Part shown: positions 10,774 through 21,549 of the stretch, in pieces | How the letters are laid out: every line of letters begins with the position of its first letter | How positions within the stretch are numbered: position 1 is the stretch's first letter | NCBI GenBank assembly: GCA_030068145.1 | Contig: JAPJBO010000197.1 | Span: 229,956-293,955, forward strand | Length of the DNA: 64,000 nt | Reading direction: 5' to 3' | Source: Diplonema papillatum | Lineage: Eukaryota > Euglenozoa > Diplonemea > Diplonemida > Diplonemidae | Notes under the pieces: generated by a model | Told to the model about the DNA's origin: nothing | The model's input: the letters and a program-made list of their open reading frames with translations, nothing else | Database searches by the model: none | Translations under genes and position numbers: made by a program

Positions 10774-12159
10774 GGTTCCTCTGTTGTTGTTCACCGCTCG
10801 CGCTTTCTGTTTTGGATAAGCACCTGCAACGCTGTCGGAAAATAGTCGAGGGAACTGCCGGGCGTGAATCATAGTGGCGCTGATACTCCCCGCACGAACA
10901 GGTATCCGGGGGTTAAGAAGCGATTCGGCACACGATAAAGAGAGCTCCGTATTGGGTTTACTTTGTTTTACGGATTCATGCAACTTCTGCTGCTCGCGGT
11001 GGGGAGTTGGAGAATCTAGTCTTGAGCCGGTCCGTCCATATCTCTTAATTACAACTGCATCGAAGTGCCTGCCGCTGTTTCGCACAGTGAATCACGGTCC
11101 ACCACGGTCTATCAGGTCCATCCCTAGTCCCTAGAGCTGCATCGAATTGCCCGGTGCTGTATTCTTCGGTCTATCACGGTCTATCAAGAGGGGATGGACC
11201 GGCTGGTACAAGCCTTGCAACCATTCTGGTGGTTAGACTGTCAAGATGTCAGTCTCCTTAGCGAGGTGGGTCATTCAAGGTAGAGTCTGGCTCTCCGTCA
11301 GTTGATTCGCTCCTGCTGTTTTGTTTGTCACTTTTTTGAGGCGCACACCCTGACCAGTTGATCCATAGGGCGTTGGATTCTGTCTTTCAGACCGTCGTAG
11401 ATGTAGCAGGGAGGGGGGGGACCAAAATTTGCCTTCGCTCTTTCGCTATCCTTTCAAAAACTGTTGCGTTGACGCATCCACACCTTCCCTTTCCAGTTGC
11501 CCTGCTTCGTTTCGAATCCCAGGTTAGGAATTCTGATCAGCCCCCAAGACATGCTGTCTGCGTCTATTCATATTCCACAATACACCGTAGGAGAACCTGC
11601 AAGGCTGTTGGTGCTTGAAAAGGCGAAGAAGAGGACGGGGGCACTGCAGGTGGTCTATCTATGACGCATTCTCTTTCTTTTTCCTCCCACTTTTTATGAG
11701 CTCTATGTGAAATAAGGGAAAGCGGCGGGATCCGGTTGGAGCCACTTCTGGACGTTTCTGGAAAGTGGGCAGCAGCGTCATAGCCGTTATTCGCAAACAA
11801 GTGGGCCGTGCGAAGCCTGCTACACGAAGGCAATCTCACATTTTTCGCTGAAGGAGTTGGTGCACATGCTGCGATTGACCGATACGCTGCTCCGGAGCGA
11901 TTCCGTCTTCATCAGTACTAAAGGGAGGTACACAAGACACGCCGAATTGAACTACGCGGCTGAAGATCAACGCAAACCCCCGAAAACCTCAGACGGCTGG
12001 ACCAGATCAAACTGCTCAAGGATGCAGAAGAGTGGGCGACTGACGTGAAAAACGCGGCGAAAGCGATTCCTCACTTTTCGTGTCGTAGACAGCATCCGCC
12101 TCGGGGCCTTGTGGATACCAGGGGCGCGCACAGGCCTAAAGCAAAGCTCTTTGCCCCCT
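10774..12159. other. Spacer between carboxylesterase C and APC4, with short repeat
   Basis: No gene recognised. At about 11045-11210 there are two or more copies of a motif (GCTGCATCGAATTGCC or a variant, then GGTCTATCA-containing sequence). It recurs once near 18715-18830, so it is a dispersed short repeat. Poly-G of nine bases occurs near 11412. Confidence 0.5.
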
Positions 12160-12400
12160 GTGCAAATCCTTGGACGAGCGATGTGTGTGTTCAGTGTTTT
12201 TGTACTGCCGTTCTACTTAGGCATGGTCGTCGATCGGCGAAGTGCCGTAGATCGAACGGGCGTGGGTCACTTTTGGGAGGACGGAGGAGTACGTCGATCG
12301 GTTGTGCGTTTTTGTCCCCACGCAGTCCCAGAAACGAGCCTCAGGACTCACGCGTTGTTTGGTGGCGCTCGTTGACCTGGTCGAACGCCGGGCGCCGAAC
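12160..12400 (+). repeat. Dispersed repeat shared with 44.6-44.8 kb (inverted)
   Basis: About 170 bp from CTACTTAGGCATGGTCGTCG to GTTTGGTGGCGCTCGTTG matches the reverse complement of 44636-44815 at roughly 85 percent identity by eye. The copies are open in different frames, so coding conservation is not evident. Family unknown; it may be a transposon fragment. Confidence 0.6.
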
Positions 12401-12468
12401 GCTACGTTGCGCTGAAGGCGCTACAGCAAGCTCGCTAAGCGTGGGTGGGAGTGTCAGGACTCACTCTC

Positions 12469-14610
12469 TCACTCTGCATCCACCTCTTCCTCCTCTTCGT
12501 CGTCGTCGCCACCTTCGATGTCAACGATTGCGACGTAGTTCGACGTACTCGGCCCGGCATCGCAGGTGGTTGCCACGCAAGCCAGTCCGTTCGGACAGCA
12601 CACGAAGGCGTTCTGAATCCGGTCCAAAGGGAACGGAACCGCGAGGGCCAGGCTGTGGACCGGCTCGCACACCAGGGCGCTCTCGCCGTCCAGGCTGACA
12701 AGCCACTCGCCCCCTTCGAGCAACGCGTAGTTCTTCAAAGCGAGCGCGCCGTCCTCCACGACCAATGCGAGCAGCTTCACCAACGACTCGTCCCCGGACA
12801 TGTACGCATCGACGGCGATGCACGGCGAAACCGTGTCTAGAAACCTCTTTTTCGCCGCAGAGCCGCCGGGGGTCCCGGAGATGGCCACCTGGCAGATCTC
12901 GACGAGGTTCCGCCCGTTGTCGGCCGGCGGAATGCTTAGGAACAGGACCGACGTGTCGGCGTGCCGGAGAACGACCGAGCGGGGCCGGTCGGTGGATGCG
13001 AGAGTCGCTGAAGGGATGGGGGCCATGGTGAATTTGGTCCCCGGCAGCGTCGAGCAGTGCTGGGCGGCGTACGCCGCGCACTCGGCCTCCGCCTCGTGGA
13101 CTGCGCAGAGGAGGTCGCGGAGGGACGTGGTCGCGGCCGTCCACCGCCGCAGGTTGCCGTCGCTGACGATGCGCATGACTTCGCGCTGGTCGGAGACGGG
13201 ATCCGCCGCCCACGCGATCCTTCCCGCGGCGTCCCCCCCGCGCTCCGCCGGCGCGTCAGGGCCCTCGCCGTGGGTAAGTCGCATCGTTGCCGTGCAGAAT
13301 CGGCTGACTTCGATCAGCCACGCCAGCAGCTGGTACGCGTCCGCCTGCAGACTGCACACGGCCGCGACCGCGGCCGCGACCGCCGGCAGCAGCCGCCGCC
13401 GCAGCCCCGCGAACCCCGCGCCGCCCGGCGCCGCGGTGCCGTTCGGCGACCAGCCCCGCAGCCCGCCCGGGAACAGCCCGGGTTCCACCGGCTCCCGGGG
13501 GTGCCGGTCGCGCTGGACTTCGAGCGCTTCGGACAGCGCCTGGGCGAGGAGGATCGCCGACGAGACCGAAGTACGGAGGACGGTCGCTACCCCGGCCAAC
13601 GCGGACAACGCGTGCTCCATCGCCTTCCCGATTTTGTCCGGGGCGCAGAAGGACGCGGCCCACGAGAAGTCCGTCGGTGTGAGCGGGCCGTGCAGAAACA
13701 GCTCGCGGAGGTCGGAGAACCGCTTCCCGCCGGGAGCCCCGTCTCCGACGGCGAGGGCGACCGCTTTCTCGGCCTTCGCCGCCGCCGCGGAGAGCTGCGC
13801 GAGCGTCTCCTTCGCGACGCCCAGCGCCTCCTCGACCGCATGCACGGTCACCCCCGCCTTCCCCACCGCCCGGAGACTCTCCGCCACGGCCCCTTCGCTG
13901 GCTACAGCCAGCACGCTGCCGGCCTTTGTCAGCGCGACGCCGACCCGCATCGCAGGGAAGAATCGGACGGTGTCCAAGTCCGCTGAGGTGAGCGGGCGCG
14001 CCGCGGGATCGCCCCGTGGGTCGAGCTCGGCTTGGAACGGCTGTCCGGTGCCGAAGAGGAAGGCCGTGACGCGTGGTGGCCCGGTTGCGGGCGACGGGGT
14101 GATGGCGGTGAGGAAGTGGTGCTCCATGGCGGCGACGGCGGTCGCGGCTTCGTCGGCGGTGGTGAAGCGGAGGCGCAGGGCTTCTTTGCTGAGGTTCGCG
14201 GTGCTAACAGGTTGGTCTTCAGCGCCCGGGATCCGCAGAGGCTCGAAGTTGCCTTCGAAGAAGTGGTGGAGCCGGGGGGTCGCCTTCGCCTCGCCCTTGC
14301 CGCTGGTGGGCCGGTGGAGGGCTTGCAGGTCGCGCATGGTGGACGGCGCTTTGTACTCGTTCACGATCAGGCCGTCCTCGACGTTCACCAGCACGACGCT
14401 GTTCTCACAGCCGACTGCGAGCATGCGCCCGTTCGGCGCCCAGCTGAACCCTTGCACGGCGTCTGCCATCGGCACCGCGACCACCTTGCTCAGCGGCATC
14501 CTGTACACGGACACCTCGTTCCCACTCGCCACCGCGAACACATCCAGCACCGGGCAGACGGACAGCACGTCGATGCCCCCCTCCGTCACCTTACTCTTCA
14601 GCTCCTTCAT
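12469..14610 (-). CDS. APC4: Anaphase-promoting complex subunit 4-like protein
   Basis: A 713-residue protein that I read as APC4, a scaffold subunit of the APC/C ubiquitin ligase acting in the nucleus and cytoplasm during mitosis. Residues 10-110 look like the N-terminal WD40 blades of the family (VASGNEVSVYRM, FSWAPNGRMLAVGCEN). Residues about 290-450 form a long helical segment resembling the Apc4 'long' domain; the LFLHG element and following SAILLAQALSEAL helix recall LLLWGKAS and the helices after it in animal ANAPC4. Residues 540-690 are beta-rich and could close the propeller. The C-terminus is strongly acidic (GGDDDEEEEEVDAE), as in the animal protein. Animal ANAPC4 is about 808 residues. 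The middle is Ala/Arg/Pro-rich, with very high local GC. Homology is judged from remembered sequences, so this is strong but not proven. Confidence 0.7.
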   Translation of the reverse strand: MKELKSKVTEGGIDVLSVCPVLDVFAVASGNEVSVYRMPLSKVVAVPMADAVQGFSWAPNGRMLAVGCENSVVLVNVEDGLIVNEYKAPSTMRDLQALHRPTSGKGEAKATPRLHHFFEGNFEPLRIPGAEDQPVSTANLSKEALRLRFTTADEAATAVAAMEHHFLTAITPSPATGPPRVTAFLFGTGQPFQAELDPRGDPAARPLTSADLDTVRFFPAMRVGVALTKAGSVLAVASEGAVAESLRAVGKAGVTVHAVEEALGVAKETLAQLSAAAAKAEKAVALAVGDGAPGGKRFSDLRELFLHGPLTPTDFSWAASFCAPDKIGKAMEHALSALAGVATVLRTSVSSAILLAQALSEALEVQRDRHPREPVEPGLFPGGLRGWSPNGTAAPGGAGFAGLRRRLLPAVAAAVAAVCSLQADAYQLLAWLIEVSRFCTATMRLTHGEGPDAPAERGGDAAGRIAWAADPVSDQREVMRIVSDGNLRRWTAATTSLRDLLCAVHEAEAECAAYAAQHCSTLPGTKFTMAPIPSATLASTDRPRSVVLRHADTSVLFLSIPPADNGRNLVEICQVAISGTPGGSAAKKRFLDTVSPCIAVDAYMSGDESLVKLLALVVEDGALALKNYALLEGGEWLVSLDGESALVCEPVHSLALAVPFPLDRIQNAFVCCPNGLACVATTCDAGPSTSNYVAIVDIEGGDDDEEEEEVDAE

Positions 14611-15544
14611 CCTCCTGCACGCGCCGCTCGTCGGTACCGCGGCCGCAGGGGTTTACGTTGAGGCGGGCCAGCTGACAGCAGGCTCGATGTTTTGTGTTTC
14701 TTTTTTTCTCCTTTTTGCGGTATTGGTGTCCTGCTCGCGGTGGGTTCAAACTGCCAAGGCGTAAAATACTCGACCCCTGCCCTGCGGTTATTTCAACGGA
14801 GCTAGAGGGGGGGAGAAATAATCCAACTCGCAACGTAGGATTTTTTTGCCCGCCATGAAACCCAGATTTCCCTGTGGTACGTGTGGGCTACAGCACAATC
14901 CTCCTTTGAGATTTTGCAACTGACAGCCTCCTTCCGTATTTCCTATGAGAAAACGCTGAGCTGCCTTGGTTAGCGGTCGGCTCCTCGACGATGTCGGTTT
15001 TGGCCCACGGGTTCGCAGAGGTTATTCATCGCCCTGCAACTTCCCCTCCGTCCGCATGGCTGCACAAACTCAGAGGGGGTATGATGGCAGCAAGCATTTC
15101 ACGCCATCGCCATCAACAAAAAACTTTGCCTATGCATGCTGACGTGTTAACACTCCATCGTATTACCTAAGCCTGATTGCTCGAAGCTAGCTACAACAAA
15201 GTGGAAAGAGGAGCGGGTTAGGTTCGTACAGAAACATAACGGAAGGCCAGAAAGACGCGTCGCGAACAAAGGCGGTGCTCAGTGGTCTCCTTTTTCCCCG
15301 GGCCTCGGGCCAGAAGGCGAAGCCGTATTCTTTGGTGCAGCAGCGAAGGAAGCAGCGGAGCCTCCTTGTCTTTGGCTCGAGAAGGGTGTGAAGCCTCTCC
15401 CACCCGACACCGCGGAGTCCAGCCTCAGCTGGAAGCTAAAGCTGGAGGGTGCCACATTCGCTTTTCGGGTGTGGATTCACTATTTATTTGCGTTTTGGCT
15501 GTAACGCCCCTGACTCGGGCACACCCTGTTTAACTCCAGCGTCT
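14611..15544. other. Spacer upstream of APC4
   Basis: Contains the old MITE-like copy listed separately at 14764-14955. The rest shows nothing recognisable. Confidence 0.4.
14764..14955 (+). mobile_element. Diverged MITE-like repeat
   Basis: Starts AAAATACTCGACCCCTGCC, keeps the GAGCTAGAGGGGGG, AAACCCAGATTTCCCTGTGG and GGGCTACAGCACA blocks in order, and ends near TATTTCCTATGAG. It carries many more substitutions and small deletions than the other copies, so it is an older insertion. It lies about 155 bp upstream of the APC4 start codon. Confidence 0.5.
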
Positions 15545-15554
15545 GCCGCTGGCG

Positions 15555-16019
15555 GCCTTGCCGTGTGGCCAAGCACGCCGACGGCGACGCGCCCGACTAC
15601 GAAGCCGCGAACAAAAGGCTCGAAGAACAAGTCAGCGAGCTCCAGGCTCTGCTCGCAACAGCGCGCCAGGACTTCGACGACCGGCAAGTGGAGAACAAAG
15701 CAGAGCTACTTGCCATCCAAAAGCAACTCTCCGACACCGCAGCGGGCCTGCAGGACCACGAAGACACCATCCGAGACCTTCACGACTCCATACAAGTCAT
15801 GCGTACCGCGTTCTCCGAAGAGCGGTCTCTCGTGTCCGAATTCGTGGACACGGTTGTGTCCTTCATTCTCGAAGACACGAAGATACCATCCGAGACCTTC
15901 ACGACTCCATGCGTACCGCGTTCTCCGAAGAGCGGTCTCTCGTGTCCGAATTCGTGGACACAGCTGTGTCCTTCATTCTCGAAGACACGAAGATACCATC
16001 CGAGACCTTCACGTGCGTG
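15555..16019 (+). pseudogene. Coiled-coil gene fragment with 110-bp tandem duplication
   Basis: Plus-strand open frame from about 15565 (no ATG; the first in-frame start-like codon is GTG). It encodes about 85 residues with coiled-coil character (ANKRLEEQVSELQALLATAR), then SEERSLVSEFVDTVVSFI. The segment beginning GCGTACCGCG at 15801 is repeated exactly 110 bp later at 15911. A shorter piece, CCATCCGAGACCTTCACG, occurs three times. Because 110 is not a multiple of three, the second copy is read out of frame. This looks like a piece of a coiled-coil gene brought here on the opposite strand and then duplicated. Parent gene unknown. Confidence 0.5.
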
Positions 16020-16063
16020 TTCGAGTCTGCTGGTGTGCCCTGCTTGCGCTCGGGGCAGGCGGA

Positions 16064-16290
16064 GAAAATACTCGAGGGACTGCCTTGTGCTCATTTCGAA
16101 GGAGGCTAGAGGGGGAGAAAACAATACAACTACAAAGTGGGTCGTTTTTGTTGAACGCTTACGCCCGCCACTAAACCCAGATTTACCTGTGTTTCGTATG
16201 GGCTACAGCACATTTACCTCCTTTGATCTATCGCAACTGGCAGTCTCCTCAAGCATTTCCTACAAAGCAGGTGCTTATACAATAAAAGAA
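16064..16290 (+). mobile_element. MITE-like repeat, best-preserved copy
   Basis: The most complete copy: 5' end AAAATACTCGAGGGACTGCC, conserved core with ACCTGTGTTTCGTATGGGCTA, and 3' end CTACAAAGCAGGTGCTTATAC followed by AATAAAAG. Inner 5' and 3' ends are inverted-repeat related (CTCGAGGGACTGCC against CTTGAGGAGACTGCC). Confidence 0.65.
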
Positions 16291-16784
16291 GTCAGGGCCG
16301 AGCTGGTGCTCGCAGATTGCTCCATCCAAGGCAATAGAACGGCACATCGTTGCCAGGTTAGAACGTTCTCTTTTTGCAAGAGGTTCCGTGCGGTTCCATC
16401 TGCTTGGGGAAGTCGGGGGGCCTTCTCGGGCGGTTCGTTTTCGCGGCTACTTCTTCCCGACGGCAAGCTCTGCCCGCTCCTTCAAACCCTATGCTTGGCG
16501 TGGGCATTTCATTTTCACGGACACTTCTTCCCGCCGACGGCGACAAGCTCTGCAGCACTCCTTCCAGTTTGAAGCTATCACACTGCCCAGGTCTTGCTCT
16601 TCATCGTGCATCACCCTGCTCCTTCAAAGCCAAAACCCATGCGTTTGGCGCTCGCGGCTACTTCTTCGCACAAGCTCTGCAGCACTCTTTCCAATTTGAA
16701 GCTATCACTGTCCAGGTCTTGCTTTGCATCGTGCATCCCCCCGCTCCTTCGAAGCCCATGCGTTTGACGCTCGGCTACTTTTTC
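16291..16784. repeat. Tandemly repeated 3'-flank sequence of the 17.2-kb gene
   Basis: Several decayed copies of the sequence found just downstream of the intact gene at 17.2 kb (CTTCTTCCCGCCGACGGCGA; CAATTTGAAGCTATCAC; TTCATCGTGCATC). They recur near 16450, 16525-16620, 16690-16745 and 17105-17215 with irregular spacing. No gene is present. Confidence 0.55.
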
Positions 16785-17012
16785 CCACCGACGGCGACAG
16801 GCTCCGCGAAGGCGGTTTCCAGCCCCCGCAGGCGCGCCTCGATGTCGCCGGCCGGGCGCAGCCCCTGCTTGACGGTCAGCGCGAACGACCGCATGAGCGG
16901 CGCGAATTCGCCGCGGCCCAGCGCCCCGCTTCCCGTCGGCGGCCGCCCCCCGCTTGCTCGCGCAGCCCGTCGGCTCGCTCCGCCTCGACGGCGCTCTCGC
17001 GCCGCCTCCCAA
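16785..17012 (-). pseudogene. 3'-end fragment of the 17.2-kb gene (echo)
   Basis: About 75 codons matching the C-terminus of the intact neighbour (SFALTVKQGLRPAGDIEARL and the terminal AVGGKK) with substitutions, a changed N-terminal part and loss of the rest. It stands immediately downstream of the intact gene together with a copy of the 3' flank, in the same arrangement as the carboxylesterase fragments. Confidence 0.75.
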
Positions 17013-17226
17013 TTTTCAGGTATCACTGCCAGGCTCTTGCTTTTTCATTGTGCAGCAACCCGCTCCTCCAAGTCCCATGCTCGGCGTAGGCGTTTCGTTT
17101 TCGCAGACACTTCTTCCCGCCGACGGCGACAAGCTCTGCGGCACTCCTTCCAATTTGAAGATATCACTGTCCAGGTCGTGCTTTTCATCGTGCATCCTTC
17201 GAAGCCCATGCGTTTGGCGCTCGCGG

Positions 17227-18243
17227 CTACTTTTTCCCACCGACGGCGACAGGCTCCGCGAAGGCGGTTTCCAGCCCCCGCAGGCGCGCCTCGATGTCGC
17301 CGGCCGGGCGCAGCCCCTGCTTGACGGTCAGCGCGAACGACCGCATGACGGACGCGAATTCGTCGCGGCCCAGCGCCCGCTTCCCGTCGGCGGCCGCCTC
17401 CGCTTGCTCCCGCAGCCCGTCGGCTCGCTCCGCCTCTACTGCGTGCCGCTCCCGCGCCTCCTCCCAGTGGACGCCCTCCTCTCCCCCCAGAGCGTCCCGC
17501 TGCCCGCCCTCCTCCGCAAGCAGCGCAGCCACCTGGTTGTCGTGCGCAACGCTCAACGGAACCGCACACGCCAGCGGCACGGGTTGCACGGGATGCGCGA
17601 GAGGCACCAGCACTGCCCGCCGAGATGCTCTCGGGGCAAGCCGGTGTGTCGCGCGCAGAAGCCGAGCTGGGGTGAGGATCTCGCGGTGCGCGTGTCTCAC
17701 CACCAGGCCGGCGTCGTACCCCGTCAGCAGCGACGGCAGCCGGACTGCAGTTGCTGGCAGCGCCGGGTCAGCAGCCGCGGGCTGCTGCTGCTCCGAGGGC
17801 TCGTTCCGGTCGCTCGGGGGCGCGCCGCCCCCCTGAGAGCTTGTCGGGGTGCCGCCGCCGTAGTACGGCTGTGCCCTTGTGTACTCGGCCCCTGCCACTA
17901 GCTGCACGGCGCCGGCCTTAAGGACGCGGCCGCAGGCGGCGACGCTGCTGTGGTGTGGCCCTGGGTGTTCTACCAGGGCTCTCCTGGCCGCCTGCAGCAG
18001 CGTGAGCACCCGGGAGCACGCGAGGGGGGGGAACATGTGCTGTTGCACGAGGCGGAGGTCGGACTTGGCGGCGTCGACCCACGCGTCCGTTCGGTGCCGC
18101 TCCGTCGAAGAGTCTTCGAGCTTCAACGCCCGGACGAGCGTCGCGTGGAGGACGGCGTCGTCGGTCTCTTCGAGCAGCTGCTGCACGTACGCTACGTTTT
18201 CGAAATCGCACTGCTCGCTGGTGAGCGACGCCAAGTCACTCAT
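17227..18243 (-). CDS. Unrecognised protein with C-terminal coiled-coil-like segment
   Basis: A 338-residue frame from the ATG at 18241-18243. An upstream TTG in frame is not used because the two upstream partial copies of this gene start to diverge just outside MSDLASLT. Residues 1-110 are helical and moderately acidic (CDFENVAYVQQLLEETDDAV). Residues 120-175 are Gly/Pro/Gln-rich linker. Residues 270-330 are charged and could form a coiled coil (EEARERHAVEAERADGLREQ), ending AVGGKK. I do not recognise the family. Both ends of the gene are echoed in adjacent DNA: the 3' end at 16.8-17.0 kb and the 5' end at 18.4 and 18.6 kb. Confidence 0.5.
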   Translation of the reverse strand: MSDLASLTSEQCDFENVAYVQQLLEETDDAVLHATLVRALKLEDSSTERHRTDAWVDAAKSDLRLVQQHMFPPLACSRVLTLLQAARRALVEHPGPHHSSVAACGRVLKAGAVQLVAGAEYTRAQPYYGGGTPTSSQGGGAPPSDRNEPSEQQQPAAADPALPATAVRLPSLLTGYDAGLVVRHAHREILTPARLLRATHRLAPRASRRAVLVPLAHPVQPVPLACAVPLSVAHDNQVAALLAEEGGQRDALGGEEGVHWEEARERHAVEAERADGLREQAEAAADGKRALGRDEFASVMRSFALTVKQGLRPAGDIEARLRGLETAFAEPVAVGGKK

Positions 18244-18714
18244 GATGGCCAGGTTGGCACGCCACCCCCCCAACCAGCAGCCAACCTGTAATCAACAATT
18301 GCGAGTGTGGGTGTGTCGGTATGTGATAGAGAGAACAGGAGAGAGGGGGGGTACAGCAGCCATGACACTGCCGCTTTGTTTGTGCCCTCGTCGATTCTCC
18401 GATCGTACCTTTTCTGGGGTGTTCTACCAGGGCTTTCTGGCCGCCTGCAGCAGCGTGAGCGACGCCAAGTCACTCATGATGGCCAGACCACCAGCCAACA
18501 CCAACCAACCTGTAGACAGCGATTGCGAGTGTGGTGTGTCTGTGTGTGATAGAGAGAAGAGAGAGAGCGGCCATAATATTGGCTACTTTGTTCGTGCCCT
18601 CGTCGATCCTCCGATCGTACCTTTGCTGGGGTGTTCTACCAGGGCTTTTCTGGCCGCCTGCAGCAGCGTGAGGACCCGGGAGCACGCGAGGTGGGAATTG
18701 CATTGCATTGCTTG
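18244..18714 (-). repeat. Two partial 5'-end copies of the 17.2-kb gene
   Basis: A unit of about 200-220 bp is tandemly repeated: AATTGCGAGTGTGGGTGTGT, then CTCGTCGATTCTCCGATCGTACC, then TGTTCTACCAGGGCTTTCTGG and pieces of the first exon (GTGAGCGACGCCAAGTCACT in one copy, GAGGACCCGGGAGCACGCGAG in the other). The coding pieces are non-contiguous segments of the intact gene's first ~95 codons, so each copy was joined with a deletion. No intact frame remains. Confidence 0.65.
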
Positions 18715-19126
18715 CCGCTGCCTATCGTGGTCCATCACGTTACGCCACGGTCTAACAGGTCCATCCTTCTCCCGCGCAGCTGCATAGAATCGCCTTCCGC
18801 TGTCTTTCACGGTCTATCAGAAGGAATCGAACCGAAAACGATGCGCAAAACGGGTGTGCGGGCTAGTGAAATAAAAATTGAGAGTTCTCCCGCGATAATA
18901 CGCGCGAGAACACGGGGGGCGGGAGAAGGTTCGCCGTGCCTCGAGCAGATGCCACATTCGTGCACCCGTGCGCACCAGCGCCAGTGCCGTCAACCATCAG
19001 ACCACCAGCATGAGCGAAAACACGTTTTCTGCGCCTGCTCCTGTCACTTTGGTCCTTGTCACTTTTGATGATTTTATTCTCAGAATGCCAAGTAGAGTGT
19101 ACATGGCAGCAGCGGAATGTGGCGGT
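18715..19126. other. Dispersed short repeat and unrecognised DNA
   Basis: The segment at 18715-18830 matches the repeat at 11.05-11.21 kb (CATCACGTTACGCCACGGTCT, GCTGCATAGAATCGCC, TTTCACGGTCTATCA). The remainder to 19126 has no recognisable content. Confidence 0.45.
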
Positions 19127-19530
19127 GATGCACAGCGGAGGGGCGACGAGGCGCAAGGCAGATATCTGCAAACAAATTCGTTGACAAGGGCGATGTGCCG
19201 CATTCTGTTCGGTAAGTCTCTCAGGAGGATGGGTCCGATAGGATCTGACGAGGTAAACGTCCCCTAAGGCACAACCGGGCTGCTACCATGTCCTCGATCG
19301 AGTACCGAAGCCCCGCCTTCCGAGCAAAAGATCGATCCCGGATCGGTCACGTGCTGCAGTTCATTCAGCAAGCCAGGGCAGAGTTGACAACTGCACGTGG
19401 CAGCAGCAGAGCGTTTGCAAACTCGTCGAAGAGGGCAATATGCCGCAGGTGGTCGATAGCCGGCGTCAATCTCTCCGCACCCCGGGTCCGATGGTGAGCA
19501 GAACAGACCGTCCACCTTCGCTTTGACCAA
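19127..19530 (-). pseudogene. Two 3'-end fragments of the 19.7-kb gene (echoes)
   Basis: Segments 19127-19215 and about 19400-19500 are diverged copies of the neighbour's end: GATGCACAGCGGAGGGG, then GACAAGGGCGATGTGCCGCA or GAAGAGGGCAATATGCCGCA, and GGGTCCGATGGTGAGCAG against GGGTCCGATGACGAGCAG in the parent. They lie downstream of the parent gene on its strand. Confidence 0.6.
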
Positions 19531-19682
19531 CCGAGGTTGTGACTAATGTGACCGACACCACATTTACGTCAACTTGACCAAAATGTACGGCTTCGACACG
19601 CGAGCTCGCGATGAATGCACCCTTCCGCTGTTTTGCCAGGAGATCTCTCGTCAAAGGGTCTGCACTCGCTTGTGGATGCTCG

Positions 19683-20234
19683 CTACGTGTAGTAGGCCAA
19701 GGCGGAGTGATAGATGGCCACAGCCGCAACGGAAGTAACGTTGGCCGTGATGCACAGCGGAGGGGAAACAAGCGCCGTCGGCGCAGCCGCGAGGCGGACG
19801 TCGGCGTAATCGTCGACGAGGGCGATGTGCCGCAGCTGTTCGGCGCCCAGCGCCAACTCTTTGCACACCAAGTCGGGTCCGATGACGAGCAGCAAACTCT
19901 CCGGCAGGGCGTCTATGGATGCCAGGTACTCCGGCACCGACGACTCGCACGGTTCCTGGTGCACGATACGAGCCACGCACGCGTTTTCGTGCGTTCCCCG
20001 GTACTCCTGAAAGAACGCCGCCAGGTCAGCCACCCGCTGGTGACAAACGGAGTCCTGTGCCCTCAGACTCGTCTTGCTCACGAAAGGGTCGCTCACGTCG
20101 TGGTTCCCCGTCCACAGCACGCGCCGGACGCCCCCACATTCAGCGGCTCGTATCCCGCAGCCCAAACTGACCTTCCCGACGAAATCCAGGTACAGCACGT
20201 CGATCGGAAACCGCCGGCCTGCTACTCTCCACAT
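19683..20234 (-). CDS. Unrecognised protein, possibly partial
   Basis: A 183-residue frame from the ATG at 20232-20234, although the frame is open a little further. It contains VLWTGNHDVSDPF: the GNHD string is also metal-binding block III of metallophosphoesterases, but no other block of that family (GDxxD, GHTH) is visible, so I do not assign the function. The remainder is hydrophobic/acidic with SLLLVIGPDL and LRHIALVDDYADV. It may be the last exon of a larger gene, because a possible 3' splice site (GAGAGTAGCAG) lies a few codons inside the frame. Two decayed copies of its 3' part lie just downstream. Confidence 0.4.
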   Translation of the reverse strand: MWRVAGRRFPIDVLYLDFVGKVSLGCGIRAAECGGVRRVLWTGNHDVSDPFVSKTSLRAQDSVCHQRVADLAAFFQEYRGTHENACVARIVHQEPCESSVPEYLASIDALPESLLLVIGPDLVCKELALGAEQLRHIALVDDYADVRLAAAPTALVSPPLCITANVTSVAAVAIYHSALAYYT

Positions 20235-20246
20235 TGAGGTGAGCAA

Positions 20247-21549
20247 CGGTCGTACACCCTCGTGGCCATGCCCTCCCCTTTTTACGAGTGCGCTGAAAGA
20301 CGGAAGGTTGAAAGAGACGCTTTTCTTGGTGCGGTCTCTGACCTCCTCCAGGACCCGGGTGCGTCCAGTATCCTACGATACAGAGCGAGATTCGTGGGTT
20401 CAATCACGGGTGCGTCCAATCTGCACTAGTCTACTACGATACAGAGGTGTGAACAGCGAAATTGATAGAACCCATGTTTAGCCTTAGGGAAGCTGTAGAC
20501 CCATCACAAGGGCGGTGACCTGGAGAAAGATCTTGAGCATGTACCGGTCAAGGCATGGAGAAGAAACTTTCCGGACACCCCATTCCGGGAAACGTACCCT
20601 TGACGCGCCAAGCAGTTCGTGCCACATTCCAGATATTTGCAGAACCGGTTCAAGCTTGGACTCTGCCCTGTTCACTCCCCGTTGCCAGCGGCTATATTTT
20701 TCTACGCTGAGTGATCCGCTCTTTCGCGGTAGTGCGCCGATTTGAAAGCATCGTCGCATCGAGAGTCGAACGCAGTCTGGGGGGTTATCAAGCGACACTC
20801 AACTGCTGATGGACATGCCGTCAGCAGTAGGCAAACCCATGCCCGCAACCAATGCGTTCGACGACCTGATGAGTCTCAGAGACTTGCCAGGCCCAATGAC
20901 TACCGCGCAACTGCTGAGGTCGGTGAATGTTTCGCCGACCGGAAGCACAGCACGCGTCGCGCTCACTTGTGGAACGGCTCACCTAGCCGCCAGCCTGCTG
21001 CCAGCTCGCGAGGCCTCTACCTGAAACAAGAAGAAATACACCGGGAAAAAAAGCGGGCTTCGACTCGAAGGGGGTAAGGCAAGCAAAAACAGAAGCCGCA
21101 ACGGTTCGGCTGACGGTTGAAGGAGCTAGCGGCACTGTTTCTGAAGTAGCGGTGAACGTTCCCCTACCTGGTGGGACCGTACCCTAAGTACGGGGTCTCC
21201 TCAGCATGGTGCCGTACTAGGTGGCGACGGTCTGGATTTGTGGGGGAGAACTGCGAGTTCGGCCAACCGCTTTCACTCGGGCCGACAAAAGAAAATTCCT
21301 CTCAATTTCACACTGCGGATGTCTCCCGCGGCGGCAGTGGTTGTTCGTGCGGTACAACTGTGCTTTCCAACTCCGCGTTTCGATCCTGCTGCTGTTTAAT
21401 GGGGCAGCAGAATACATCCCCAGGTGCATCGAGCGCAACCACGCAGTAAGTGCCATGAATGACACTGCATACTTCCCGCCGCCGCCCGCAAGGAGCTCTC
21501 TCGGCGTATGTGGGAGGCCACTTCGGTGTGGCCACGTCCAGGCGCGAGT
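20247..21549. other. Unrecognised region
   Basis: No gene, repeat or RNA could be recognised in these 1.3 kb. All open frames are short and have no family resemblance. Confidence 0.4.

Noticed and set aside
12800-14764. 654-codon plus-strand frame opposite APC4
   Set aside because: Ser/Arg/Pro-rich shadow in very GC-rich DNA. The minus-strand frame has WD40 blades, helical segment and acidic tail as expected for APC4.
19683-20234. Metallophosphoesterase
   Set aside because: Only a GNHD string fits. The other metal-binding blocks are absent, so the match may be chance.
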